A stretch of DNA of 64,000 bases. Origin: an uncultured Christensenella sp. GTDB lineage: Bacteria; Bacillota; Clostridia; Christensenellales; Pumilibacteraceae. The notes beneath the pieces are model-generated. The model did no database searches and was not told the origin of the DNA. It saw only the letters and a program-made list of their open reading frames with translations. The stretch is taken from NCBI GenBank assembly GCA_910585055.1, contig CAJUBY010000003.1, positions 1 through 64,000 on the forward strand. The letters are read 5' to 3'. The translations under genes and the position numbers were made by a program. The first letter of the stretch is position 1, and each line of letters opens with the position of its first letter. Of this stretch, positions 46,843-55,622 are shown one piece after another.

Positions 46843-46913
46843 GGTATGAATCTCCTTGAAAGTAATACTTGGGTTATTATTACCGCTCGTACCGTACATT
46901 ATTCCGCAATGCC

Positions 46914-46942
46914 TTGATTTAGAATATTATTTGTGTTAAAGT
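46914..46942 (+). promoter_or_regulatory. Promoter of the YybS-like gene, apparently leaderless
   Basis: TTGATT (46914-46919), 17 bp, then TAAAGT (46937-46942), and 6 nt to the ATG at 46949. No ribosome site lies in front of that ATG. Confidence 0.55.
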
Positions 46943-46948
46943 ATAAAC

Positions 46949-48070
46949 ATGCCGACAGAAACGAATGCATTGAAAACAGGCGCCGCTGCGTATAAGCGGC
47001 GGTACAAAAACATTTCCGGTTACGAAATGATTTTGTATATGACGTTGCCGTTTTTACTTGTAATGTGCGGCGCTATGCCGTCGGCGGCTTTATTCGTATT
47101 GCCTGCCGTATTGCCGATGATGTATTTACTTTACCGTCGATTCGGACCGTATATGCCTTCCGCATGTATATGCTGTTACACTTCGATTTCGCTCGCGCTT
47201 AATTATGATATACTTACCGTAATATATGCGGTAGCGCTGCTGTCGGCGTTTTTCGGAACGGTGCTGTCGGCTCAGACTTCGCCGTATTTGGCAGCGGCGG
47301 CGGTTGCGGTAAGTTTTACGGTTTGCGGCGCTCTGGCAGGAGTCGGCATAGTGCGCTTGGCGGAAGGAAGACCTGTCGAAAGCATCGTTTACGGTTATAT
47401 AGTCGAAGAACGCGACGATCCGATCATAGGGTATTTATCTCGCAAATACTATGCCGAAGTAAAGCTGCCGGAGCATATGGAAAAACTTCCTCAGTCCGAT
47501 CCCGGATACGGGCTTGCCGCGGCGGAAACTTTTGCGAAAGATACAGCCGAAGATTCGCATTATATCTGGTACGAATGTATACATTGGGGCGCGGTCATAG
47601 CCGCAGTCGGATTTTTTGCCGCGGTAGCCGTCAACAGGCGTACTTCCGACGTTAACGATTCGGACGGCGGTGCGGATCATAGCGGAAAGACAAGAGCCAA
47701 AGGCGGAGTGTCGAAACCTGCGATCTCTATTGCGGATATGCGTCTTCCGCGGTCGTTCCTGTGGTGCATGGCACTGCCTGCCACTGTTGCCGGCATGGTG
47801 CTGGAACTTGTAGGCGGATATCCTGCGTTGTCGGCGACTTTTATGCATATGTTTGTCACGTTGCCGTGCGCTTTCGCGTGCTTTACGCTTTTTGTGTTTT
47901 TCGCATCGTTGTTCCGCGGCAAAGCGCGGATAGCGGCTTATGCCGTTTTGACCGTTATCGGTATTGCGACTGCGGTATTTCCGTTCGCCGTTTTTGTTCT
48001 GTCTATGATAGGCGTCAGCGACTGTATGCTTAATATAAGATTTTGGACAAAGTTCATAGCGGAAGACTGA
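46949..48070 (+). CDS. Polytopic membrane protein, possibly YybS/DUF2232-like
   Basis: This 373-residue protein has about eight helices. A first group lies in residues 28-130, then a large outside loop (about 135-205, with SESIVYGYIVEERDD-like polar residues), then one helix, a charged cytoplasmic loop and four closing helices with RLPRSFLWCMALPATVAGM. The layout and the RLPRSFLW turn recall YybS-type proteins (DUF2232), which are common in Firmicutes and of unknown function. It carries no Shine-Dalgarno site and a -10-like TAAAGT 6 nt before its ATG. Confidence 0.6.
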   Translation: MPTETNALKTGAAAYKRRYKNISGYEMILYMTLPFLLVMCGAMPSAALFVLPAVLPMMYLLYRRFGPYMPSACICCYTSISLALNYDILTVIYAVALLSAFFGTVLSAQTSPYLAAAAVAVSFTVCGALAGVGIVRLAEGRPVESIVYGYIVEERDDPIIGYLSRKYYAEVKLPEHMEKLPQSDPGYGLAAAETFAKDTAEDSHYIWYECIHWGAVIAAVGFFAAVAVNRRTSDVNDSDGGADHSGKTRAKGGVSKPAISIADMRLPRSFLWCMALPATVAGMVLELVGGYPALSATFMHMFVTLPCAFACFTLFVFFASLFRGKARIAAYAVLTVIGIATAVFPFAVFVLSMIGVSDCMLNIRFWTKFIAED

Positions 48071-48161
48071 CGGATGTTTAAGACGTTCCGTCTGCTCTGA
48101 ATAAATGTATTTTTCGAGTTATAGTAAACACGTCGCAGGGCGGCGAACTATCCGACGGAAT

Positions 48162-48202
48162 AAAAAACACACCGCTTGACGATAGCAGCGATGTGTTTTT
48201 TT
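48162..48202. terminator. Bidirectional terminator
   Basis: AAAAAACACA (48162-48171) pairs with TGTGTTTTTT (from 48192), with an inner CGCT/AGCG stem. A-run and T-run on the two sides allow it to end both the YybS-like gene and the convergent minus-strand gene. Confidence 0.82.
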
Positions 48203-48254
48203 ACCGTAGTTTCGGCAATTTGATTTTAGTCGGTATACTGTGTGTCACGGATAT

Positions 48255-49454
48255 TTAAATTATGTATTTTTCCAGTCTGCCCGTTTGTTTTAAAAAGGAA
48301 AGCATGCTGTCGGCGGCAAACACATCGGGTGCCAGCGCCAGGCAAATACCTATGTCCGTTTTATCGATCAGCGACCGTAATCCGTAACCGTCGTCGGGAT
48401 ACAGCCGTTTAAATACCTGCCACGCGTTTTTTCGACGTTTCGCCAATCCGGTGAGCAGCCGCATTTGTTCCGATCTGAATTCGTCTCGGCGGTATTCGCA
48501 CAGTCTCATTTTCAGCGGCGGATAAATAGGCGATGCGTACACGCAGGCGCGGCGCAGGTCGGCGTTGAAATATTCGCAGACGCTGTCGATACGCTTGTTG
48601 TTGTCGGGCGGAAAATCGAATTTGTTATATGTGAGACTTTTTATATAAAAATCTATTATATACGCGCCGAGCAAAGTTTCTATTTCGCCGCGCATCCCGA
48701 ACGGTCGGTCTTCCGCGGCGCACAGCATCCTTAACGCTTCCGCGGTTTGTGCCGCGCCGGACGCGTGCAATAATTCGGGACGCTGTTCGACTATGCGTGC
48801 CGCCGTTTTCCCGGCTTCGGTAAGTGCGCGTTTTGCTCCTTCTCTGTTTTTTTCCAGCGGCTTAAGTTCGGCGGTAAGATCCGATACAAGTTTTGCGATA
48901 CGGTCTGTAAGGTCGCCGTCGGTGCGTTCGCCGCGCATGTATGCGCCGAATGTAAGGTCGAATGCCGCGAGATCGAGCGAAAGTATCTCGCCGAAAAGCG
49001 AAGCGATATTCTCGTCCGCATCGCCGCTGTCGAACACCGCGGCGTAAGGTTTTTGTCCGCGGCGCATTATACCGAATATTTTATCCTGCGTTCTGTAAAG
49101 CGGCGCAGCCGCTGCGGCATATGCGTGTGTGGGGCATAGGATGAGTTTTTTGCATTTTGTTTTGCGCGCCGTATCGAATTCGCGTTCTCCGCCGCGCGCT
49201 ACCGTAACGTCGGAGTCGCCTTCGACCGTACGGTAGCCGGCACGCAAAAAAATATCGGCGCGATCGAAGCCGACTGCGCGTACGGTGCTACCGCACGGCG
49301 CAGCGGCGGAAAGCGCCTGCATCACATCGCCGAAAAACAAGGTCTTTTCGGCAGTTTCGGATTCTTCCGCGTCAGTGTTGCATGTGCGGACCGATTCTTC
49401 TGCAGAGTACCGCTCGTCGTACGAGCCGAGCATAGGGTCTGTTGCTGTTATCAT
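48255..49454 (-). CDS. Unknown soluble protein, faint alcohol-dehydrogenase-like look
   Basis: This 399-residue protein has no signal peptide. Residues 90-200, with KKLILCPTHAYAAAAAP, then KPYAAVFDSGDADENIASLFGEILSLDLAAFD, faintly recall the middle of iron-type dehydrogenases (glycerol-1-phosphate dehydrogenase group), but the metal ligands are not clear and I do not assign a function. The C-terminal 150 residues are helical. The start at 49454 is favoured because a TATACT box lies 6 nt before it; the upstream frame to 49514 crosses that box. Confidence 0.6.
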   Translation of the reverse strand: MITATDPMLGSYDERYSAEESVRTCNTDAEESETAEKTLFFGDVMQALSAAAPCGSTVRAVGFDRADIFLRAGYRTVEGDSDVTVARGGEREFDTARKTKCKKLILCPTHAYAAAAAPLYRTQDKIFGIMRRGQKPYAAVFDSGDADENIASLFGEILSLDLAAFDLTFGAYMRGERTDGDLTDRIAKLVSDLTAELKPLEKNREGAKRALTEAGKTAARIVEQRPELLHASGAAQTAEALRMLCAAEDRPFGMRGEIETLLGAYIIDFYIKSLTYNKFDFPPDNNKRIDSVCEYFNADLRRACVYASPIYPPLKMRLCEYRRDEFRSEQMRLLTGLAKRRKNAWQVFKRLYPDDGYGLRSLIDKTDIGICLALAPDVFAADSMLSFLKQTGRLEKYII

Positions 49455-49460
49455 AAACAC

Positions 49461-49466
49461 AGTATA
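49461..49466 (-). promoter_or_regulatory. -10 box of the unknown minus-strand gene
   Basis: On the minus strand TATACT occupies 49466 down to 49461, and the ATG follows after 6 nt (GTGTTT). There is no ribosome site, and no good -35 was found at 16-18 bp. Confidence 0.5.
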
Positions 49467-49604
49467 ACAACTATACTGCGTCGAAAACGTACGACTTGTA
49501 GCGGTAAACAGCACGTTTTGTCATATAAAAAATAAACGTTCTAATCAAATTCTAATGTTAGATTAATGATTTTATCACCTGAAAAGTGTACAATGATAAA
49601 AAGG

Positions 49605-50141
49605 CTATTGTAAACAGCCTATTATTCGGTTTGCGATCTGTAAGGCAAGGGAATACACCGTACCCAGTCTTACGGCGGAAAGCGGTGTTTTCTGCGGATC
49701 GGTGACCGTAGCCGTTACCGACACATCTCCGACCTTGGGCAGTTTCTTGCCGTCGGCGCTGCCGGGCGCTATGGAACCGAACGCCACGCGGATCTTGCCT
49801 ATATCGGAAAACCTGCCGACCGAAGAATCTATCGCCAACACCTTTTTATCGCCGTGTGCGGACTTGATATGCCTTACGGCATCCTTGAGATTGAGCGCGG
49901 TAACCGGTCTGTCGAGTGTTCCGTAAACAAAAGCGTTTACACCGTGCTCTACGAGCAGCTGTCCCACTATGGGGCCGAGGCAGTCGCCTGTAACGCGGTC
50001 GGACCCGATACACAGTATTACCGGTAGTTTGCCCAAACTGAGCATAGCGCATTCAAACTCGAAATCGGCGGCGTCGGGTTCTCGGCGTGCGTCGGCATCG
50101 GCGGAAAGCGTTTCGGGCATAAGAAAATCGTCGAAAGTCAT
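49605..50141 (-). CDS. YyaC-like sporulation protein (GPR protease relative, DUF1256)
   Basis: This 178-residue protein carries PVILCIGSDRVTGDCLGPIVGQLL and VYGTLDRPVTALNLKDAV, the hallmark stretch of YyaC (DUF1256), and KVLAIDSSVGRFSDIGKIRVAFGSIAPGSA, matching the fold of the germination protease GPR. YyaC of Bacillus is made in the forespore; its exact task is unclear. The N-terminal 40 acidic residues lie outside the conserved domain. No Shine-Dalgarno precedes the ATG at 50141. It is strong evidence for a spore-forming ancestry. Confidence 0.88.
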   Translation of the reverse strand: MTFDDFLMPETLSADADARREPDAADFEFECAMLSLGKLPVILCIGSDRVTGDCLGPIVGQLLVEHGVNAFVYGTLDRPVTALNLKDAVRHIKSAHGDKKVLAIDSSVGRFSDIGKIRVAFGSIAPGSADGKKLPKVGDVSVTATVTDPQKTPLSAVRLGTVYSLALQIANRIIGCLQ

Positions 50142-50244
50142 GTAACGATTTTTGACAAAACTTTTTCGGCTTATACTTGCGGCATTGACGAAAAATCATG
50201 TTTACAAAACGAAAAACAAGGCAATAAGATAACGGAGGTCGCAA

Positions 50245-51627
50245 ATGTCTTGGATCGATATAACAATATTGGCGCTGGTCGTTTTGCTCGGACTGGTCGG
50301 TGTATGGAAGGGCGCTAAAAAAAGCGCGTTGGCGCTCGGCGCTTTTGCCGTCGCGTTTCTTTTGGCTTTCTTCCTTTCCAACGTGGTTGCGGAAGCTCTG
50401 CTAGGTATCGACGGAGTAAAGAGTTTTGTGCTCGGCAACGGGTTCGGGGACGGCGCGCAGTGGTCGCTTGCGTACTGGCTGTATAAAGCGCCGGCTAACA
50501 CGGCGGTCACGCCCGATTCGTTTATATTCAAAAACTTTTTCGCGCCAATGACGGAGATTGTCGTAAAAGCGGACGCCGCTTTACCCGTCGATCAGGGACT
50601 TGCGGTATACGGAGCGTTTTTGATATTTTCGGCGATATGCGGCGTGGGGATATTTATTGTTTCGCGCTTCTTGCTCGTTATAGTAACCGTTATAATCAAA
50701 TCGTATATAGGTAAAAAACAGACGGTACTTTCGCGGCTTATCGGTTTCGTGATAGGCGCGGCGCGCGGCGCGCTTTGGGCGTTTGCATTTACTCTTGTAT
50801 TCAGTTGCTTCGGCGGGTACATGTCGTTCCAAGCAATTAACAACGTGCAGAAGGAATACGAAAACAACGCGGTAGTATGTCAATACTTCAATCAGGGCGC
50901 TTACGGTATGCGTAATAAACTGTTTCTGCCCGATTCGGACACTTACGGCAGGCTTGTCGACATGCTGGTAAAAAAACAGACGCCGCCCGAAGACAACAAG
51001 CACGATAAATTGAACGGTGACAGACTTAATTTATTTATCGGTTTGAGCAATCTCAATTATCAGAATTCACCGTGGAGCATCGACGAAAACAGAAAACGCA
51101 AATTCGACGAAGCAGATGCGCTCGCGCGGTCCGCGGACGAGTTTGCGAGCGTGGAGTTCGATACAGTCATGCGTTCGATACTCGATTACAATATGCTCGC
51201 AGCCCAAACAGTGGACGATACCGAAAAACTGCAAGATCTTACGGAAGAAGATTTTGCGAATTTGGTAACATTCGTAAAGCAGGACGGTTCGTCGGTAACG
51301 CTGGATACGCTTATGAACGAGCTGTGGGTAAAACTGCGTAATTATGTCGAGCATTACGTTCATCCCGACCAAAGCGAAACCGTTTCGGCACAGAACAGTA
51401 CACTTAAAAAAGATTACGACGATATCTGCGGTCTTATCGGTAATATAAGAGATAAATATAAGCCGATATCCGATAAGATAGGGGCTTTCCCCGATCTGCA
51501 ACTGCCCGAACAGAAAAAGATAGTAGACGAAAATGCGGGCGGCGAAGTAACTCAGCCGGAAACCGATGCGGGCGGTGAAACCCCCGGGCCGGATGCCGAA
51601 GGCGATAATACCGATCAAAACAATTAA
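50245..51627 (+). CDS. CvpA-family membrane protein with long soluble tail
   Basis: This 460-residue protein starts with a CvpA-like domain (WIDITILALVVLLGLVGVWKGAKKSA; helices near 7-25, 32-52, 110-140 and 165-190; KQTVLSRLIGFVIGAARGALWAF is the family end). A hydrophilic region of about 250 residues follows, ending in an acidic Gly/Glu/Thr tail. Relatives are linked to colicin V secretion and to envelope integrity. GGAGGTCGC precedes the ATG; a strong terminator follows. Confidence 0.8.
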   Translation: MSWIDITILALVVLLGLVGVWKGAKKSALALGAFAVAFLLAFFLSNVVAEALLGIDGVKSFVLGNGFGDGAQWSLAYWLYKAPANTAVTPDSFIFKNFFAPMTEIVVKADAALPVDQGLAVYGAFLIFSAICGVGIFIVSRFLLVIVTVIIKSYIGKKQTVLSRLIGFVIGAARGALWAFAFTLVFSCFGGYMSFQAINNVQKEYENNAVVCQYFNQGAYGMRNKLFLPDSDTYGRLVDMLVKKQTPPEDNKHDKLNGDRLNLFIGLSNLNYQNSPWSIDENRKRKFDEADALARSADEFASVEFDTVMRSILDYNMLAAQTVDDTEKLQDLTEEDFANLVTFVKQDGSSVTLDTLMNELWVKLRNYVEHYVHPDQSETVSAQNSTLKKDYDDICGLIGNIRDKYKPISDKIGAFPDLQLPEQKKIVDENAGGEVTQPETDAGGETPGPDAEGDNTDQNN

Positions 51628-51640
51628 TATTAAATATATT

Positions 51641-51679
51641 AAACGCGCTTCCGTGTACCGTCACGACAGCGCGTTTTTT
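51641..51679 (+). terminator. Intrinsic terminator after the CvpA-like gene
   Basis: AAACGCGCT (51641-51649) pairs with AGCGCGTTT (51668-51676) and a T-run follows to 51679. Confidence 0.88.
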
Positions 51680-51906
51680 AAGGTTTTGTTTTGTCTGCCG
51701 CGACGGCTTATGCGCGGACGATGTTATCCGTAGCCGGGCATTAAAGGGATCTGTGTGATCTGCATTTTGGCGATAACCGCTTTTGCCGTTTTTTGCTTAT
51801 AAATATTTCGGACGACAATAATAGCGCGGCGTATCATAAATACGGCAAAAGTCGGCATAGACTGTACGGTATAATCATACAAACAGTATTACGGAAAGGT
51901 GGATAT

Positions 51907-53358
51907 ATGCTGTACGAAAAAAAAATGTTGATACTGTCCGGCGACGGCAAAGGTGTCGTATTGATAGAAAAAAGCGCGACCGGAACAAGATTTTCGTTGC
52001 GTACGTTTGACATGCCGATATGCGGCGAGCTAAAGGCAGGCGTAATTACGCGCAAAATAGCAGTAGTACGCGATCTGCCGCGGACCGAAAATCCGGCTTG
52101 CGTGTTTTCGCTCGATATCGACGATATATCCGATCTTCATTTTGCCGTATTCGATAAAAAGCTTCGGCTTTACGGTACTAACGGCAAAAAAATGTGGGAA
52201 GCCAATGTGATGGATCTGCTCAACAAAAACGACAGGCGCGCGCCTGTTGCCGAACGGGTCCCTATCTCGGCGCTGCCTCCTATCTCAAAGCAGCCCAAGG
52301 TTTTGCCGCTGCCCGACGGCACGGGCATACCGCAATCCCGTCTGGAGCTTTACGGTGACGAAGCGCTTGCCGAATCCGATTTTTATACGCCGCTCGATCT
52401 GTCGTCGAGAATGCCTGTCGTCGATGATTTTTTGGATTCGCCGCGTATACTCGACGGACTGGCGCCGCGTATAGAACCGCCGCATCGTGCGGAAACATAT
52501 ACTGCGGAGACCGCGGCGGCGGACAATGCGAGCGCCGCTGTCGCAGCAGACGGTTTTTACGGTAACGGTTCCGTCTCGGGGGTGGACAGAGAGCTTTCGG
52601 GTGATAAAGATACTGCCGAAAGCGGATATGCGGTAGTTGAAAATAATATAAATAGCGGCGATTCGACGGATACGGATATTCAGGAAAATAATTACGATAC
52701 GGGTATAGGATCGGGATCCGAACAAAAAAATCCCGTCGACCGTACGAAAAGCGAAGATACGGATAACGCCGACGGTATGACCGTATCTACGCAAAATATC
52801 GCCGAAACCGATCGCACCGCGCGCACCGCGGAGGCAAATACTGTTCGACACGACGTTCCGCCGGCAGTGTCCGTACGGTCGGAAGAAGCGGCTGCCGTAT
52901 CCGATCGGGTCACGTCGAACTCGTTTTCCGACAGCCCGTGGGAACTGGAAGCGCGTTGGCTTAAAAGCCGTTCGCACCGCGCGCCGTCTGTTCGCGTAGA
53001 CCGAGTAAGACCGGTGCCCGATACGGAAAGAGTGCGGCGGTTGCGCGAATCGGCGTTTATAGAACGTGCGCGAGCGGATGTTGACGCATTGTTCGCAAAC
53101 GCGCCCAAAGACGAACGTCTCGCTTCGATCCTGCCGGATATGGAGTGGGTCAAAGTGAACACCGACGGAAATACGATCTCGGTCGGGCGCAGCGGCAACG
53201 AATTTTTGTGTTACGCCGTTTCGGGAGTGTACCGCAAAGTTTCGCCGTTGGGCGACGAAGCGCAGTGGGCGCCTTCCGACAGGAATATCCCGACAGGCAA
53301 AGGCTTTTGGTTAATATTCCAAAATCTTGCGACCGGCGAAATAATAAAGGGCGGCTGA
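51907..53358 (+). CDS. Unknown protein with disordered middle
   Basis: This 483-residue protein has no signal peptide and no family I recognise. Residues 1-125 look like a compact beta-domain (MLYEKKMLILSGDGKGVVLIEKS, then DIDDISDLHFAVFDKKLRLYG). The centre (about 170-355) is low-complexity and acidic, rich in Ser, Asp, Thr and Ala. The end (about 410-483) is ordered again, with MEWVKVNTDGNTISVGRSGNEFLCYAVSGVYRKV and KGFWLIFQN. This resembles layouts of phosphorylation or scaffold proteins, but nothing proves it. The start at ATG 51907 is chosen for its GGAAAGGTGG site; the longer frame to 51793 has none. Confidence 0.7.
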   Translation: MLYEKKMLILSGDGKGVVLIEKSATGTRFSLRTFDMPICGELKAGVITRKIAVVRDLPRTENPACVFSLDIDDISDLHFAVFDKKLRLYGTNGKKMWEANVMDLLNKNDRRAPVAERVPISALPPISKQPKVLPLPDGTGIPQSRLELYGDEALAESDFYTPLDLSSRMPVVDDFLDSPRILDGLAPRIEPPHRAETYTAETAAADNASAAVAADGFYGNGSVSGVDRELSGDKDTAESGYAVVENNINSGDSTDTDIQENNYDTGIGSGSEQKNPVDRTKSEDTDNADGMTVSTQNIAETDRTARTAEANTVRHDVPPAVSVRSEEAAAVSDRVTSNSFSDSPWELEARWLKSRSHRAPSVRVDRVRPVPDTERVRRLRESAFIERARADVDALFANAPKDERLASILPDMEWVKVNTDGNTISVGRSGNEFLCYAVSGVYRKVSPLGDEAQWAPSDRNIPTGKGFWLIFQNLATGEIIKGG

Positions 53359-53471
53359 TATAGACATTTGCTCGTTTATCGGTGAGTTTGTAAAGATAAA
53401 ATAGGTAGTGCGTTTTTTAAAGCCCGTAGACTGCGCATAAAAAATTCGGGTCGGCGCATACTAACGGCACT

Positions 53472-53978
53472 ATGGAAAATTCAGTTAGTGTTAGGAACGA
53501 AAGAAGACTGTCGAGCATGGCGCTGTTCTGGGTGTGCGTGCTCGCGACCGTGGGGATCGGACTGACGATATCCTATTGCTCGGGCATATTCGGAAAGGTA
53601 TCCGGCTACGCGTCTCAGCTGCCGTTTATCATCCCGAAATGGCTTGTAATAGCGACTCCGCCCGTCTTGTTCTTCCATCTCGGACTTGCCCTGTACCTGG
53701 TACTCAACCAAAACGTTTATACGGATAACGGCAGAATGGTACGTGGCTGGACCTGGGCGTTTTGGATCACGCTTTTCGTAGCGACGTCCATCACTCCGTA
53801 CTTTATTTATTACGGTATGCCCGTTGCGGCTTATATAATGTCGTCCATAACGACAGCGCTCGCTATCGGTACTACCATACTTGCTTACCGCAGCTCGATA
53901 AGCGCAGGCGTCGTTATGACGATATTCCTTATCGTGGTAACGCTTATAATGGTATACCTCGGATACTGGGCGTTTTGA
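53472..53978 (+). CDS. Five-helix membrane protein, TspO/MBR-like
   Basis: This 168-residue protein has five helices and no soluble domain. The helix order and the WTWAFWITLF ... ending YLGYWAF recall the TspO/MBR family, which binds porphyrins or sterol-like ligands, though the usual first-helix and WF motifs are weak. There is no ribosome site before ATG 53472; an internal Met16 is possible but equally unsupported. It lies alone between two transcription units. Confidence 0.55.
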   Translation: MENSVSVRNERRLSSMALFWVCVLATVGIGLTISYCSGIFGKVSGYASQLPFIIPKWLVIATPPVLFFHLGLALYLVLNQNVYTDNGRMVRGWTWAFWITLFVATSITPYFIYYGMPVAAYIMSSITTALAIGTTILAYRSSISAGVVMTIFLIVVTLIMVYLGYWAF

Positions 53979-53999
53979 TCAAGTAAAGTACCGAACAAT

Positions 54000-54036
54000 A
54001 ACACCCCGCGGCTTTTTGAAAGCAGCCGGGTGTTTT
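54000..54036 (+). terminator. Intrinsic terminator after the TspO-like gene
   Basis: AACACCC (54000-54006) and GGCT (54010-54013) pair with AGCC (54024-54027) and GGGTGTT (54028-54034), with a small bulge; TTTT follows. Confidence 0.8.
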
Positions 54037-54101
54037 GTCGTTTTGATATTTCGGAAAAATGAGGTATTGCGTTGACGATATAACTTTGTATATGTATTTT
54101 G

Positions 54102-54131
54102 TTGACTAATCGCCGCGGAATGGATTATAAT
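54102..54131 (+). promoter_or_regulatory. Promoter of asnS
   Basis: TTGACT (54102-54107), 18 bp, TATAAT (54126-54131). The leader to the ATG at 54161 is only about 23 nt, so no T-box can precede this synthetase gene. Confidence 0.78.
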
Positions 54132-54160
54132 TACGATGACAAAAGTAAAAAGGTGATGTA

Positions 54161-55540
54161 ATGAAACACGTCGATCTGAAGGATATACGTCAAGGCAAAA
54201 AGTATGCGGACAAGACCGTTACGGTCTGCGGTTGGGTGCGTACGTCGCGTGACAGCAAAAACGTAGCGTTTGCGGAGCTTAACGACGGCAGCGAGCTTGC
54301 GCATACGCAGATCGTATTCGAAAAATCTCTGTTCGACGACGGCGTTCTCGCGCCCATGCTGGCGCTGGGGGCGGCGCTGTCCGTAACGGGCAAAGTAGTA
54401 GCCAATACGAAAGGCGATTGCAACGAGATCCTTGCAAGTACGGCTGAGCTTTTGGGCGGAAGCGATTCGACGTATCCGCTGCAGAAAAAGCGACACACCA
54501 TGGAATTTTTGCGCACGATACCGCATTTGCGCGTTCGTACCAATACATTCAACGCCGTGTTCCGTGTGCGTAGCGAACTGTCGTACGCCATTCACGAATT
54601 TTTCCATAAAAACGGGTACTATTACGTACATTCGCCTATAATCACAGGCAGCGATTGCGAAGGCGCGGGCGAGGTTTTTAAGGTGACGACGGTAGGGTTT
54701 GATCCCACCGTCAAGACCGAAGAAGAATACAACAAAAAAGACTTTTTCGGGCGCGGTGCCGGACTTACCGTTTCCGGTCAGCTCGAAGGCGAAGTGATGG
54801 CGACGGCGCTGGGCAAGATCTACACGTTCGGACCGACGTTCCGCGCCGAAAACAGCAATACTCCGCGCCATGCCGCCGAGTTTTGGCAGGTGGAACCGGA
54901 AGTCGCGTTTGCCGATATAGATGATATTATCGTTATAGCGACCGATATGATAAAGAGCATAATATCGCATCTGCTGGAGAAATGTGCGCCCGAACTCGAA
55001 TTTTTCGATGCGCGATTCGAAAACGGACTTATAGACAAACTAAAACACGTCGTCGGAAGCGACTTTGCGCGTATAGATTACACCGACGCCATAGAAGTCC
55101 TAAAAAAATCGGGCAGGACGTTTGTGTATCCCGTGGAATGGGGACTCGATCTTCAGACCGAACACGAACGCTATCTTACCGACGAATACTTTAAAAAGCC
55201 GGTGTTCGTCGTAAACTATCCGCGTAAGATAAAGTCTTTTTATATGAAACAGAATCCGGACGGCAAAACGGTAGCCGCGACAGACCTGCTCGTGCCGGGC
55301 GTCGGCGAGATAATAGGTTGTTCGGAGCGCGAAGCCGATCACGGCAAACTTCTCGGCGAGATTCAGTCGCGCGGAATGAAGCTTTCCGATTACGCTAATT
55401 ATTTGGATCTGCGCAAGTTCGGCAGTGTGCCGCACAGCGGTTTCGGACTTGGGCTGGAACGTATGCTCATGTACGTGACGGGTATGTCGAATATCCGCGA
55501 CGTTGTGGAATTTTCCCGTACCAAAGACGATCTTAAGTAG
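54161..55540 (+). CDS. asnS: Asparaginyl-tRNA synthetase
   Basis: This 459-residue class IIb synthetase charges tRNA-Asn. The OB-fold anticodon domain (about 1-110, VTVCGWVRTSRDSK) is followed by the catalytic core, with motif 2 in GPTFRAENSNTPRHAAEFWQVEPE and motif 3 in GFGLGLERMLMYVTG. The Asn-specific HAAEFWQVEPE line separates it from AspRS. It is full length. It has its own promoter, no T-box, and an AGGTGAT site; a bidirectional terminator follows. Confidence 0.97.
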   Translation: MKHVDLKDIRQGKKYADKTVTVCGWVRTSRDSKNVAFAELNDGSELAHTQIVFEKSLFDDGVLAPMLALGAALSVTGKVVANTKGDCNEILASTAELLGGSDSTYPLQKKRHTMEFLRTIPHLRVRTNTFNAVFRVRSELSYAIHEFFHKNGYYYVHSPIITGSDCEGAGEVFKVTTVGFDPTVKTEEEYNKKDFFGRGAGLTVSGQLEGEVMATALGKIYTFGPTFRAENSNTPRHAAEFWQVEPEVAFADIDDIIVIATDMIKSIISHLLEKCAPELEFFDARFENGLIDKLKHVVGSDFARIDYTDAIEVLKKSGRTFVYPVEWGLDLQTEHERYLTDEYFKKPVFVVNYPRKIKSFYMKQNPDGKTVAATDLLVPGVGEIIGCSEREADHGKLLGEIQSRGMKLSDYANYLDLRKFGSVPHSGFGLGLERMLMYVTGMSNIRDVVEFSRTKDDLK

Positions 55541-55568
55541 ACCGCAATAAGTTTTATTATAGATTTAA

Positions 55569-55617
55569 ACAAAAGGCATATTTTCGTTACAGACGGCGGA
55601 AACATGCCTTTTGTTTT
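55569..55617. terminator. Bidirectional terminator between asnS and an AraC gene
   Basis: ACAAAAGGCAT (55569-55579) pairs perfectly with ATGCCTTTTGT (55604-55614); T-rich sequence follows on plus, and A before it gives T on minus. Confidence 0.82.
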
Positions 55618-55622
55618 GTCTG

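Noticed and set aside
46531..46917. Plus-strand open frames opposite the DUF1540 gene
   Set aside because: The minus strand carries a recognisable Cys-rich family and a ribosome site; the plus frames do not.
53979..54160. T-box riboswitch before asnS
   Set aside because: The hairpin present is the terminator of the upstream gene, and the asnS promoter lies downstream of it, leaving a leader too short for a T-box.
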